Source: Diadophis punctatus similis (taxonomy: Eukaryota > Chordata > Lepidosauria > Squamata > Dipsadidae). Taken from it: a DNA stretch of 64,000 nt. The position numbers and the translations under genes were made by a program. This document shows positions 47,192 through 61,365 of this stretch, one piece after another. The notes below the pieces were generated by a model. The model made no database searches and was not told the DNA's origin. It was given only the letters and a program-made list of their open reading frames with translations. Numbering within the stretch: position 1 is the first letter of the stretch; each line of letters opens with the position of its first letter. The stretch lies in contig JALIGW010000002.1 of NCBI GenBank assembly GCA_023053685.1, forward strand, positions 42,538,720 through 42,602,719, read 5' to 3'.

Positions 47192-47505
47192 CAGCAGAGG
47201 GTTCCGGTTATTTTTGCTACCGGTGCGCATCGTGAGCATGCGCAGAAGTGAACTCGCATTCCATCGGGCAATTTCACTTCCGCGCATGCTTAGGACGACA
47301 TTACAAGCCGAAACATAGCTGATGAGCTTCTCAGCTGTGCTTCGGAGGAAGAATAAAGGTCAGTATTGAAACAAGGGCGGGTGGGAGGGCTTTTTTCCGA
47401 CAGCTCAGGACGCGGAGAAGCCAGAAAAAGTGCCTGAAAATGACATCATCGCCTGGCTCCTACCGGTGTAGCATCCCGCACAGCACCGGTAGGAACCCAC
47501 CACTG
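47192..47505. mobile_element. hAT-type element, CAGCGGTGGGTT family, with perfect TSD
   Basis: The 314-bp element begins CAGCAGAGGGTTCCGG and ends GGTAGGAACCCACCACTG. It is flanked by the perfect octamer GTCTGAAC (47184-47191, 47506-47513). It shares termini and GCATGCGCAGAAGTG with 6658-6811 but is twice as long. Confidence 0.92.
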
Positions 47506-48067
47506 GTCTGAACTATATGCTATTCCAAGGGGCAGATGCACATCTTATTTTCCCTCAGTTGATATTGTTTAATGGATGGAAAACAAAACACACCAACTTT
47601 GTCAATTTCTTATGCGGAAGGCAGAAACAACCTGTACCTCTTTCCAACATTGACCAAAACCAGCCACAGTTTTCTTTTTTCCTCTAGGATCAATTCCAGT
47701 ATTTGCTATAGAGGACGAGAGGTGTTGCCCTACAACTTGCTTTGCAGAATGCCTAGTTTCTCTCCGGTTGTTCATGGAACTACTGAATGAAGGCTTTTGT
47801 TAGAATGGGGTGAAGTATCAACATAATTAGCTGATGAAACTCACTTGTATATTTATACCCTGAGTCAACCAGGTGATACTGTCAAGGTGCTTCCCAGTAT
47901 CTGGAAGCTGTGAGGGCTTGGATAGGGAGGAAAACACATGTACTCAATCGTAGGAAAAGCCAGTAGCTTAGGGTTTGACCACTCTAAATGTATTTTCTAA
48001 TGTTGGTTCTGGAAGGACACTGTATTCTGTCACTCAGAACTGGTATGCAATTCGGGGGTGGGGTGGG

Positions 48068-48423
48068 CAGGGGTGAAATTCTGCAGGTTCTGGAAAACCG
48101 GTAGCGGAAATTTTGAGTAGTTCAGAGAACCGGCAAATAACACCTCTGGCTGGACCCAGAGTGGGGTGGGAATGGAGATTTTGCAATATCCTTCCTCCAG
48201 GAGTGGGGAGGGAATGGGAATTTTGCAGTATCCTTCCCCTGGAGTGGGGTGGGAATGGAGATTTTGCAGTATCCTTCCCCCAGGAGTGGGGTGGGAATGG
48301 AGATTTTGCAGTATCCTTCCCCTGGAGTGGGGTGGGAATGGAGATTTTGCAGTATCCTTCCCTTGCCACGCCTACCAAGCCACACCCACAGAACTGGTAG
48401 GGAAAAAATTTGAATTTCACCCG
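48068..48423. mobile_element. hAT-type element, CAGGGGTGAAAT family, with minisatellite
   Basis: Left end CAGGGGTGAAATTCTGCAGG and right end ACTGGTAGGGAAAAAATTTG then AATTTCACCC match the ends of the composite at 28374-29810. The interior is mostly a 42-bp tandem repeat. The TSD is unclear because the flanks are G-rich. Confidence 0.7.
48160..48365 (+). repeat. About 42-bp minisatellite, five copies
   Basis: Five copies of AGTGGGGTGGGAATGGAGAT followed by TTTGCAGTATCCTTCCCC-type sequence, with minor variation and lengths of 41-44 bases. Confidence 0.93.
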
Positions 48424-49279
48424 GGGGGGGGCTCTTGGAGTCTCTGCTCAATGAATGGTATAACCCAGGAGAGCCTTTGTAGAATTCCATCTTGTGTGCC
48501 AACAATGTCTCTTCCTGGATCAAAAGGACCTGCCTTAATAATTCCTTGATTGGACTAATGCTGACTTTTAACATTATATGGAAGCTGTATTTGATCCAAA
48601 ATTCAGTGGTGCAGATAGTCATGGCTTTACCATAGCATCTCACATATTTTTTTATGAATGATACTGGCTTCCAAAAGATTTCCAAATGCAATTCAAGATA
48701 TTTGTTGTCATTTATAAAGTCCTACATGGCGTATGACTTATTTATGTACTTCATAAATAGGGCCCAATGACTCTGGATGACATATAATACAGCAACAATT
48801 TCACAACTGAAACACAACACCCAAAATTAAAGCAATAGTCCCCATTTATTTAAAAAAAATCTTTAACAGAGCACACCTAACTTCTGATCCAAAGCCTTTG
48901 GGGAACAGCCCAACAGCTCATAAGATAGGCATGGTCCAGGTCCTTTCTTTGAAAACACCTCTTCTGTTGCAATATCTGCTCTTAGACTAATCCCATTCCC
49001 TCATATTCTATGGCCCCGACTGAATTAGCCTTCAAAAAAGTTTTAAAAACTGGGTTTTTCCTGCAGATACTAGGTCAGGATGATAGATGAGCCTCTTTTC
49101 TGAGAGGGAGGGTAAAACTGGTGAGCTGTGTGATTTTTGATGGGACAGCTGATGAACTTCTTTTTTACTAACATTGTACGGCTTTAATTTGCCGTGTTGT
49201 TTTTGGATGTTTTATACAATACCTGGGATCACAATGACGTAATCTGGGTTGAGGTATAAATATTCTACAGAATTAAATA

Positions 49280-51155
<1,876 letters not shown>

Positions 51156-52796
51156 CTAAAAAATATTTTACACCTTAACCAAATGCAACATTTTTTCCTT
51201 CAGAGATAATGTAAGTAATAATTTGATCAGTTGTTTTGAATTTACTGTCCTTTAAAGAAAGGGCTTCACCCAGTCAGATCCTTCACCGTCATACAATTGC
51301 TTTTACATCTGTACAATAGTTTATTTCCTCAATCAAGTTTACTTCAGAAGTGAAACTTTGGTTCTATAAGGTTTTTTTTTAATTAAACAGGGATTAGTTT
51401 GGGATATATGTAAAGTACAGTATAAATACCTGCTTGCCAACAAATTGGGATGCATTTTTTTGTATCACAACCAAAGCTAATTGCAAGAACACACATTTCC
51501 TACAACACTCACTCATCTTGACTTATTCCTTACAGCTGGCAAGAGTTAAGATCCAAGAAAGCTCTAGTGTGCCTTTGAAATATTTTTTAAAAAGCAATAT
51601 AATTCCATTGCCAAGTACAGAGAAGAGATACTGCTGTTCAGATAAAAGAATTCCAGGCTATGAATTATCAGCACTCACCTGACAGTTTGGAATGAGAGCC
51701 AGATGAGAAAGGCAGTACAAGGCACTTTTACTAGTGCACTTTTCTTATCAGCAGCAGTATTAGTTGCAACAATTGTAAGGCTGGTTTTGCTGTCATTATA
51801 ATAGTGCTGGGTAAAGCTAAAACAATTCATTTCCAACTCTTACTGATATGGTATACTGCAGGTTGAATTTGTAAATGGACCAAGAATTTTTTTAAACATA
51901 CAAAGCACATCTAAAAACTAGAAAAGACGCACTGGAATGCACTAATCAAATGTAAACACAATTAGCCAACAGATTATGATTGTGCCACACAGTCCATATT
52001 TTACCAAAAACACAGAAGCTATTTTGTTTTATTAATACATAAGAGGCATAGTATGATATTTATGAAAGGCAGACTATTTGAATGTCACATAATGCACACG
52101 CCATGGATGGCATATAAATACAGAAAATATAGATATAATTTATTTATTTATTGCAGACACAATCCTTCCTGCTCTCTATTTACTGGTCATCACTACCATA
52201 TCATTATCTGTGGCTTCTATTCCTTGGCAGCCGGCTATCCATCAAGTACACAGAGAGTAATAAAGACACTGTGACATATTTAACTATAATGATCCTTGTC
52301 ACTCGAGGCACATATTTTAAGCACCTAATGGATCTGAAATCTGCCAACTGGATCCTTCTATTTAATTTGAGAAGAAAAGCAATAATAATACTGCCTTCTC
52401 CAAGGATATATGCAGAGAAACCTATTCGACCTTTATCATTATTTTGCTTTTGAAAAACAGGTTTTTAACAAAATTTGGATGAAGTACCAAAAGAAAGTTG
52501 AGATAAATTCCAATTCTGTCATGGTACACTACTATATGAATTTACTTTGTCTTGAATATTAACATAAATTAGACATAGAGTTTTTCATCAGTCTAACTCC
52601 CAATAGCACTTCTCTTTTTTTTTCTCAAAAAGGGGGTGGGGGAAGTAGCGAGATCAACTTTCTGCCCTACTTTATGGTCATGTATAAATTAAACTAAACT
52701 ATTTGGAAAAGATTGTTTCTAAAAGATTGTGTCTATACAAAAAAGGAAGGTTTAACCATTTCCTATTAATTCCCTTTCTCAAATATTGCTATTTGG

Positions 52797-53119
52797 TTTT
52801 GTGAGTCCTCAACTTATGACTATAATTGGGATCACAGCTTCCATTGCTAAGTGATACAGTTGTTAATGAGCCATCACGTGACTCCACCTGATTTTAAAAA
52901 CGTTTTGGCATGGACATTAAGTGAATCCAGCCTCCTGCATTGACTTTGCTTATTGGAAGCTGGCTCAGAAGACCACAAATTGCAACTACACCATCCTGGG
53001 ACACTGCAACCATCTCAAATATGCACAAGTTGCTAAGCAGTGTGCAAGTCACTTTTTGTAGGGCTGTTGTAACTTTGAATGGTCACTAAATGAATGGCTG
53101 TAAGTCAAGGACTACAGGT
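52797..53119. mobile_element. Mariner-like MITE, first of a tandem pair
   Basis: Left terminus GTGAGTCCTCAACTTATGAC and right terminus GTAAGTCAAGGACTACAGGTA; the body has the family motifs GACTTTGCTTATTGGAAGC and CACTTTTTGTAGG. Its right end is shared with the left end of the next copy. Confidence 0.75.
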
Positions 53120-53723
53120 AACCCTTACAACATTTAGTGACCATTTGAAGTTACGACACTGAAAAAAGTGACTTGTGGCTATTTTTCACACATACAACTG
53201 TTGCAACATCCCCATGGTCATGTGATCAAAATTTGGATGCTTAGCAACTGGTTCACATTTATGACAGTTGCTGAAATGTAGCGTGATCGATGGGTGTAAT
53301 AACTGAGGAGACTCCGTGGCTGTTCCAACATAACTTTAATAACTCGATAACTAACAACAACTCCAAACTAATTGCCTGACTAGAATTTAGCCAGCACCGT
53401 TTGACAGTTCCCTTTTATAGTCGGCTGTCAAACGGATCAGCCAATCATGGACTCCAATTATTCCCGCTCCTAGAGTGGCCCCCTAGTGGCCTTCCAGTAC
53501 ATTACAGTTGTAGTGTCAGAGTCATGTGATCGCCTTTTGCGAACTGACAAGCAAAGGCAATGGGGAAACCAGATTCACTTAACAACCATGTTACTAACTG
53601 CAGTGATTCATTAACAACTGTGGAAAGGAAGGTCATAAAATGGGGCAAAACTCACTTAACAACTGTTTTGCTTAGGCAGAAATTTTGGGCTCAATTGTGG
53701 TCATAAGTCAAGGACTACCTGTA
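53114..53723. mobile_element. Mariner-like MITE, second copy, split by an LTR-like insert
   Basis: Begins TACAGGTAACCCTTACAACA and ends CATAAGTCAAGGACTACCTGTA. The body is interrupted between ATGACAGTTG (53261-53270) and GTTGTAGTGTCAGAG by the insert at 53271-53506. Confidence 0.8.
53271..53506 (-). mobile_element. Short LTR-like insertion
   Basis: Flanked by a short duplication (GTTG, extendable to ACAGTTG at 53264-53270 and 53504-53510) of the surrounding MITE. The minus strand begins TGTAATGTACTGG and carries CTATAAAAGGG, a TATA-box-like signal, about 110 bases in, with a terminal ...GCTACA near the other end. This fits a small solo LTR. The class is not determined and no coding sequence is present. 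Confidence 0.6.
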
Positions 53724-54029
53724 CCTGTATGCTATTGTGTTCCCAATGGTTCTATTTTACAAATTAGACAAAATAGCCCCCCCTTTTTTTGGAAGGATAT
53801 AGTAAATGATTAACTCTTATTCCCTGCCTTCATCTCACCTGGGGACACTCACAAAAAGACAAACAGGTGTTTTTTTAAAATAAAATTTCCATCTTGACAG
53901 TAAGTCTGATACCACAACTGTTTTGATTTTTAAGCTACAGACCTCATCATAGTACTCCAATAACGCTCTATAAAAATGTTGCATGAAATAAATTGCTTTG
54001 GTTAACAGTCTACTTATTACGTTTATTCT

Positions 54030-54790
54030 CTGCTTCATATGACAAAGCATCTCAGACTAGTTTACAATAAAAACAGCTAAAAAATAACACCATAGTAAAC
54101 AATAGTCAACAAAAAGTAAACTCATTAAAAAGTAATGCAAAAATATTTAACGTTCATACCAGGGATGCCTAGATTAAAAAAAAACCATTTTCAGTGAGCT
54201 TCTAGTAGGTCCTCCTGAATTTCAGGAGGGTAGCATTTATGAGCACAAGTCCCACCATATAAAAACCACTTCCACAAGCATCTGCCAGATGGGAGAAGGC
54301 AACTCTTGGCACATGTGTAGTATCTCTCCTCATTCCCCCTCTTTCACCACTTGCTTATCTCTGTCACTGACCACAATTATAACAGCGAAAGTCTAGCAGT
54401 TCTTCTTATCTCAACTTGCTTAGCATCTTGTACACCATAACCAAAAACCAGGACTTTTCTGGTAACTAAATAGAAGCCAACATAGTTCAGCAATCCAGCT
54501 GCTGCATTCTGCACTAGTTGAACTTGGATTAAGTGCTAATTACTACACAGAATGTATTAGTAGCTAGGTTGCCAGTCTATTCCAAGGATATAACTGGAAT
54601 ACAAAGTGAAGGTTGGTACTCCTAGGTATGAAAGTCATGGTCCAGTGATGGTGATGACATTATCCCTCTCCCCCAAATTAGGTATCTGTTCTTTCTTAGA
54701 GCACATCACGTAAAAATCTCAATGACAATCCATGAACTTTCACCACCACCTCTCCAGATTACCCTATCAGGAGTCAATATCACTTTATTA
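54030..54790 (-). mobile_element. Old CR1/L3-type LINE fragment
   Basis: The minus strand resembles the 3' UTR region of old CR1/L3 elements: CTTGTACACCATAACCAAAA (as written on +), AGAAGCCAAC, CAGCTGCTGCATTCTGCACTAG. A LINE-like AATAAA-rich end lies near 54060. Heavily decayed. Confidence 0.55.
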
Positions 54791-57519
54791 ATTCTCAAAA
54801 CCCCATCGCTGCATCCAGATACTCGTTCAGGATACTCACATGCTAGCAACACCAATTTTCAAACCGTAATGCTGGATACAAGAGTGCTGTATGGCAGGCA
54901 TAGGTATACCTGTTATATTTTTATGCCATAAAAATGTGAACTGCTTTACAGACATGTGTAAGCTAAATTACTAATGCATTTGAAAACACTCCTAAAGAAC
55001 TGTGCAAGTAAATTAAAAATGAAACAAAACAATTTGCACTGCCTCCTCCAAACTAATATGTATGCAAAATCGGTATTATGTGTCTTTTTTCATGACTGTG
55101 AGTACTTCTGAGGTAAAGGCAAATCAGGACTTGACTCTAATTATATTGGTTGTATATTGAAGAGGGAATTTATTTAACTATTCAGAATGTTATGTGTATT
55201 AATCCCTTTCATATTATTCTCTTTAAAAAAAAGAAACACCATAAAATTGTGGCATTAAAAAAGTATAACAAGACACTAACTGTCCATTATCAGATAGTTG
55301 GGAATGGGGGGGGGGAGGACAATAGCTCCTGCTTGGGGCTTTTCCCTATAAATCAAATATATCTGAGTCACATTTTGAATTTTAAAATGCAAGGCTTAGA
55401 ACTTCTAATTGAACGGAACACACTCTATTTTCTGTTTCATAGCAAATTTTCTCCTTTTGCAGATAATTTGCATTATAAACAATTTCAACTAATTTAACAC
55501 ATTGATACATATTCAAACCACTGCAATGAGCTGATGCTCACTATCAATGAGAACGAAATGGGGAGGGTGGGAAACGGCCAAAGGTATATTTGAAAGTTCC
55601 CTGGATATACAACAAACAGTGTTTTAGAACCACATATACCAACTTATTTAGGATGACAGAAGATTTAATAACTAAAGTGTTATATTGCCGATGCAAAGCA
55701 ACTGTATTTTTATTTATTAGACATATACACACAGATGCATGTATTGGGTAAAATCTAAAATTAGAAGTTGATGAAAAACAGTGGTATCCAGAGTAGGTAG
55801 AAGCTATTTGCAATAGCAGCTTTGCATGATATCCTGGCATCATTTCTAATGTGACCAAATGGTTAAAAAAGTAAAATATTATTACTACTAAATTATAGAT
55901 TTCTTAGAGCCACTAATATTGTGATGCAAAAATCTGGATGATCACTAGAGAGCAGCAAAAGATTCATTAGTATATATTTTATTACCCTCTAGGTGTTGTC
56001 TGTGTTTTTTCCAGCCTAGAATTAAATAGCTCTTACTTTAATGTATAAATCAACATTTAATCACTTACTATACTTCTCATAAATAATTTCTAGTGATATA
56101 GCATAATACTTGCAGACTTCATGAATTCAAAGTCAGAAACCAACCAATATGTGCACTAAAATATTATTCAAACTGAACTCTGGACTTAAATTCATCGTTC
56201 TTCTAAATCATTAATAAATTTGCATTAATTAGATTCCCCCCTTCAATATTCTTTCTTATGTAACTACTGACTAGATACATTAAAATATAAAAATATTTAC
56301 AGTCATTGCAAAAATAGTGCTTGGTTCCATGTTTGAAAGTGAAATTATGTTAAATCATTATTCAGAAATAGCTATTAATTGTTTTATGTTTTTTTCAAAT
56401 TTGTATGCTCCTTTCCTCAGATTTGTGTTTGAAAACAGTTTTAATTGTTCAAATTTACAGAACAGTGTAATACATAACCAGGTAAACTATTGATTTCAAT
56501 TTCTAGGTGCACGTAATCATATAGAAGAAAACTGTATTGTATAATAGCTTAGTTTTATTTTAAGGATCTTGCAGGCTAAAGCAAGAGCCTGGATCTTTAG
56601 GTTTTCTTGTTTAATTTTAACAATATGCAGAAAAGTACTTCTGCAAGTAAAGTAAAATGGCACACTGTGAACATAATAATGATATAAAAATCATGCTCAA
56701 ACCTGGAAAGCAATGTCTAAGACAGGGGAAAACGTCTTCCTTTTGTCATTAAACCCTCGGTATTCAATTACTATTTATCTGGGTAATTAAACTTAGGGAA
56801 AGAATGCCAGGCTAATTGCAAGATTATGATAATTACCTGTCTCTGTTATGCTGCACCTGATCAAAATAAAATACAGTCCAGGCATAGAGATGTACCTGCT
56901 CTGTAATAGTTAGGCTTCCGTAAGAAGCCAAGATTTCTTTCAGTTGATCATTACAAATCAGGCACTGAAGCTTATTATTGTAACTTCTCAGACTTTTTTC
57001 TGTCACTCACTCTGTTGGAACAAAACTCCCAAAGGTTATTCCTAAGCTGTTGCTCTCATTGGCCAACTGCCACCACTATTATACAGCTGAGTAGAATCAG
57101 GTCCCTGAAAGAGTTGATAGAACTTGGCTTTGCTGTCTCATAATAGATTAAAATAAGTGGATTACACTTGCACAGAATTTTCCATCTTATTTTCCATTTA
57201 TACCAAAAAGCCATGGAATTAATATCAAGCTGTTCTACAGAATGCTTCATAGAACTGAATAGACAAGCCACAGCAATGGAAGAAAAATGCAGCAGTAACT
57301 TATTTCATACATCTTCATCTTTAGATACACTTAAAACAAAGATATATTTTCATATTACTAAAAGCTTCAAAATAAATAGATACATTAAAACATATGGCAC
57401 TGTTTAGCTTAGTCTTTCCCAAATTTGACACCCTACAGATAGATTAGCAGTACAATTGGATATTATAGTATTTTAAGATAACCACTAAAGGCTGATATGA
57501 GAATATGCTATCTGAGCAA

Positions 57520-57850
57520 TGGCTTTGCCCTTTCGAGACCAGTGAGATAATGAAAGCGTTTTGGAGTCCTTGATGGTCTCTGAGCTTGGTTGTTTGGCTG
57601 AGCATGTTGCATTACCTGACTAGGTAGCATCACCAGTGGTAGAGAATGTGGGATTTGTTCCCTGTTTATACGCAGTATCTACACTGCCAATGTTGGTGGA
57701 GGTTGGTGTTTTTCCTTGGTAGTTCCTTGATTAGGGTATTGTTTTCTGCCTTATTGTTTGTTTGGTGTTAATCTTTTAATGAAAGTTTGTTTCATAAAGG
57801 TTATTTGTGAGACGTCTAGTATACAGTTTTTAAGAAGTTTGCCAAGCAGT
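57520..57850 (+). mobile_element. Penelope-like element terminal fragment
   Basis: GGAGTCCTTGATGGTCTCTGAGCTTGGTTGTTT, then GCATTACCTGACTAGGTAGCATCACCAGTGGTAG, matches the single arm seen twice at 10890-11046. The downstream TAGTTCCTTGATTAGGGTAT continues the element. No coding remains. Confidence 0.55.
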
Positions 57851-60670
57851 TGGTATGAATTCAATCTCCAATTAAACCAAGGTTTCTTCATGTGTTAACA
57901 AATTATGCTACTTCCTGCCTCACATATGGCCTGCTGGTTGGCACCATTTATCATGCCCTACTTTGACAAAACCATTCAGCTATTTAAGGAATTGGTTGGA
58001 AGAAAAAAAAGTTAAGAAACAGGAACAATTCATACATCTCAACCCAGAAAGTAGCTTAGTTTGATCAGAAAAACAAATCAGTATTTAACTGCAAAATTCA
58101 AAAACGCCGAGATATATCTCAATCAAAATCTTGTAACTTAATGGAAATTTACAGTCTGAGATTGCATGTAAAACAGAAACCCAAGCATAAAGCTCAATAT
58201 AATGGTTTTAAGAGCATATCTGCATGCTGTCACTTTTCAAAAATGTAGATCTATTTCTCAAATTATAAAGGCTTTGATTTTTATACAGTGGTCTCTTGAA
58301 TTATAGCTGACACTAAGAAAAAGAAGCAAACATACTAAGATAGAATAGCTATAAAATTATTTAATATTTCCATAAAAAACACAAACACAACATCATTTCC
58401 CATTTATAAATCCCAACCTCTTTAGTACCATTTAATTCAATACTGCAACTTCTTTATTCCTTTTGATAAAACTACACTTTGGAATAGAATGCATAAGCTA
58501 GACAGCCATCCTTTAGAGGAAGTACACATAAACTTCTTCCTGTTAAAATTCTTACTACAATGTTAAGAATAGCACACTTGTCCATGATGTGGAATTTCAA
58601 GAGTCCCCCAGACAATATAGAAAGAGGGCAAGAAGGGCCATATTCATGCTGTGCAACATGTCAAACCACCAAATCCAGAGATGAGGCTCTTATCCTCAAA
58701 CTCTCAAAATGACTCCACAGTTTTAATCCCTGAAGTAGGATCTTCCACCTAGCAATATTGATTTTCCATTGCTGTAGGCATTTAACTTTGCAAGTAGGAT
58801 AGAAAGAAAAGGTGGGGGCAATTGTACAAGAAAAGTTCTTACTTTGTCAAAGACATCAATTAAACTTATCAACTGAACTTTATACTGAGTCTCATAAACT
58901 GCAGGGTATCTCTTCCCAGCAGCTATTAAAGTCAGCCAGGGATTTTTAGTCTGTCACCAGTTGATATAAAGGTAACAGTCCAAATTATACCAGCTTCTTT
59001 GACCATGTAATTTACAGATATTGGGTAGACTTTTGTCCAAATACTTCCTTAGCATCAGCCCTAATTGTTAGATTTGGTGTCCAATTCACAAAATTGACTC
59101 AATTTGAAGGACAATGGCAAAACCCTGGATAATATTAATCTGTTTTATGGTGATGTCACTGTTTCATGTTCTCTAATTTACTGCCCTTTTGTAAATTTTT
59201 AAAACAAGATTCCCAAATTAGTGTCTAAAACATTCTAGAACATGCAGTTTTAATGTACAATAAATGTATACATTAAGCTTTGGAAAGATTAATTTTCAGA
59301 TTTGCAAAACTGATATTCTAGCAAGGAATTACACGCAGAACAGGCTATTTGATTTGGTAATGTAGTGTGAAATAGTATTTAAAGCATTATACTAAAGTAT
59401 TATATCTTTTAAGTACATGGAACTTTTGTATATGACTAACATTTCCAAAAATTAATAAAATGTATCTACTGTAATAAAAAAAACAATTTAACTAGTTTGT
59501 ATAATGCTTATGTAACATTTTTAGGTTTGCTATTTAGAGCCTAGCCTAAAGAATTTAACTTGTCATTAATTATTTCTAACAGACTTATAAATGTATTCAT
59601 TATGTATTTTTAGTAAAAGAAAAAAATGATTTCATGAATGTAAACTATTAAAACTTACTGATTCTACTAAAATAAATTAAGTTTATTAAATTAACATTAT
59701 TTAATATTAACTACAATATGAAAAAGCATTTATGTATATATTGTTAAATAAAGCAGATCTGAATCATGTAAGATGTGTTAACCATGTTATCTGACTCAAA
59801 AAGTACAGATCAGCAGATTTGATGGAATGCAGCTAAGACTGATATTTGCTAACCATGTCCTGAGGCATTCACTGACATCCATTAATAGATATGGTGAACA
59901 AGGGAACATCTGAAGAAAGGTCTTACTTTTCACTGTCAGAAAACTGATATTCATGGTGATTGATAGATACGGGCTGAAAATCACTTTGTTTCTGTAGCTT
60001 CTATCAATACAAATGCTATCACCCTTTTGTAATTTTTTACTTTCATTTTCTTTTAAACCATTATTGATGAATCACAATCAATTGAATTCAATGGGATTTG
60101 TGTTATGAAAATTTCTACGAACATTACATTTATTTTTCCACTACCTTATTTGTTGCTGTATAATGCAGCAATAGCAAGTGTGCTGCTGCAACCTGCTTAA
60201 TCTTTCTGCCTGTGGAAAAATTAGAGAACAGATCCAACCATTATTCGTTAGTTGTATGTGGTGAACAGGAATTTTAGTTTCTTTCTTGCAGACCAGAACT
60301 AATAGAATATAATTATCAAACAATCAAGTTCACAATTTTGTTTGACTGAACATGCTAAATATTGCACATAATAGCACACGCTAAACACAAATAAATAAAA
60401 GGGAGTGAAAGGACAACCCTACTGTATGTGTACTTCTCGCCAATAAAAGGAGATACAATAGTTCTGAAATATATTTTTGGAGAAAAATACAATAAGCAGC
60501 TCATTTTAAGAATGCCAAAGCAAAGCTTTGAAAGAGAGAGAAAAAGGTTTACCTACATGGGTCGGCAAATTAGGGGGTTTAAGTTATGATGAAATTTGCA
60601 TTGGAGACATGATGACAAAAGCTCTGCCCTTTTTGTACTCTGGATTCTGCAGATGTTTCTTATTGCCAAT

Positions 60671-60690
60671 AAGAAACTGAAAGACTTTTT
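60671..60690 (+). repeat. Target-site duplication, left copy
   Basis: 20 bases AAGAAACTGAAAGACTTTTT, identical to 63274-63293 after the L1 poly(A) tail. Confidence 0.97.
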
Positions 60691-60755
60691 GACTTCCGGT
60701 TTGGAGCGCTCCATCGCGGACGTCCCTTCGTTGGACGCCTTTCCGATCTTTGTTA

Positions 60756-60786
60756 AAAGCCGCCAGAACAGCTGTCTGGCGGCTTT
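60756..60786 (+). repeat. 12-bp stem hairpin in L1 5' UTR
   Basis: AAAGCCGCCAGA (60756-60767) and TCTGGCGGCTTT (60775-60786) are perfect inverted arms with the 7-base loop ACAGCTG. Confidence 0.9.
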
Positions 60787-61365
60787 GAAATCTCTTCCCC
60801 GGGCAAAGGGGAGAGATGAGAGCCTGACAGGTGGGGTAGAGCCCCCCCAGCGCCCTAGGAGCCATCTGGTAGGGCGCGAAGGGAGAGCTCCCCATGCAGC
60901 CTGTCTCCAGCTCCGAAGATCAGGAAACCTCCGTCTTTGCGGAGCTAGATGGAGTGACCAGCCGCTGCTTCAAGAATGGGATTTATAACTACATTTAAAC
61001 TATAGAAGAAGACAGAGAGAAACAGGCGTGAGATGGGCAAGTACTGAAACCTCTTTTTTTCTTTTTTTTTCAACTCCTGGGTAAGCTTTCACTTCGGCAA
61101 GGGAACAAAGGAAACAGAGTAACAATATGGCGATTGAGAAGTGAAAGTGACTTTCGTTTCCCCAGAGGCTTTTTTTTTTCTCTCTCTCTCTCTTATGGAA
61201 ACTTTTAACTTGGAAAAATGGTTTTTTCTTTCTCTGTCTCCTAACTCTGGATTAAAGTTATAACAGAAATATTTCCAATAATAAAAGACTACCTGATTTT
61301 TAAACTGGAAAGAACTTTAACAGGCACCTGGCTTTCTTTCTTTTTCGTACTCTTTTGAAACACCA

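Larger units (their letters stand above)
47880..49275 (+). mobile_element. Old CR1-type LINE, heavily mutated
   Basis: Scattered CR1 reverse-transcriptase remnants are visible on the + strand, such as CTTCCCAGTATCTGGAAGCT (cf. SRCLEA) and a CTGGCTTCC block like LHWLP. The end resembles an L2/CR1 3' terminus (GGTTGAGGTATAAATATTCT). It is interrupted by the element at 48068-48423. Confidence 0.5.

Noticed and set aside
48034..48691. Overlapping ORFs of 95-189 codons on both strands
   Set aside because: They translate the 42-bp minisatellite inside a hAT element.
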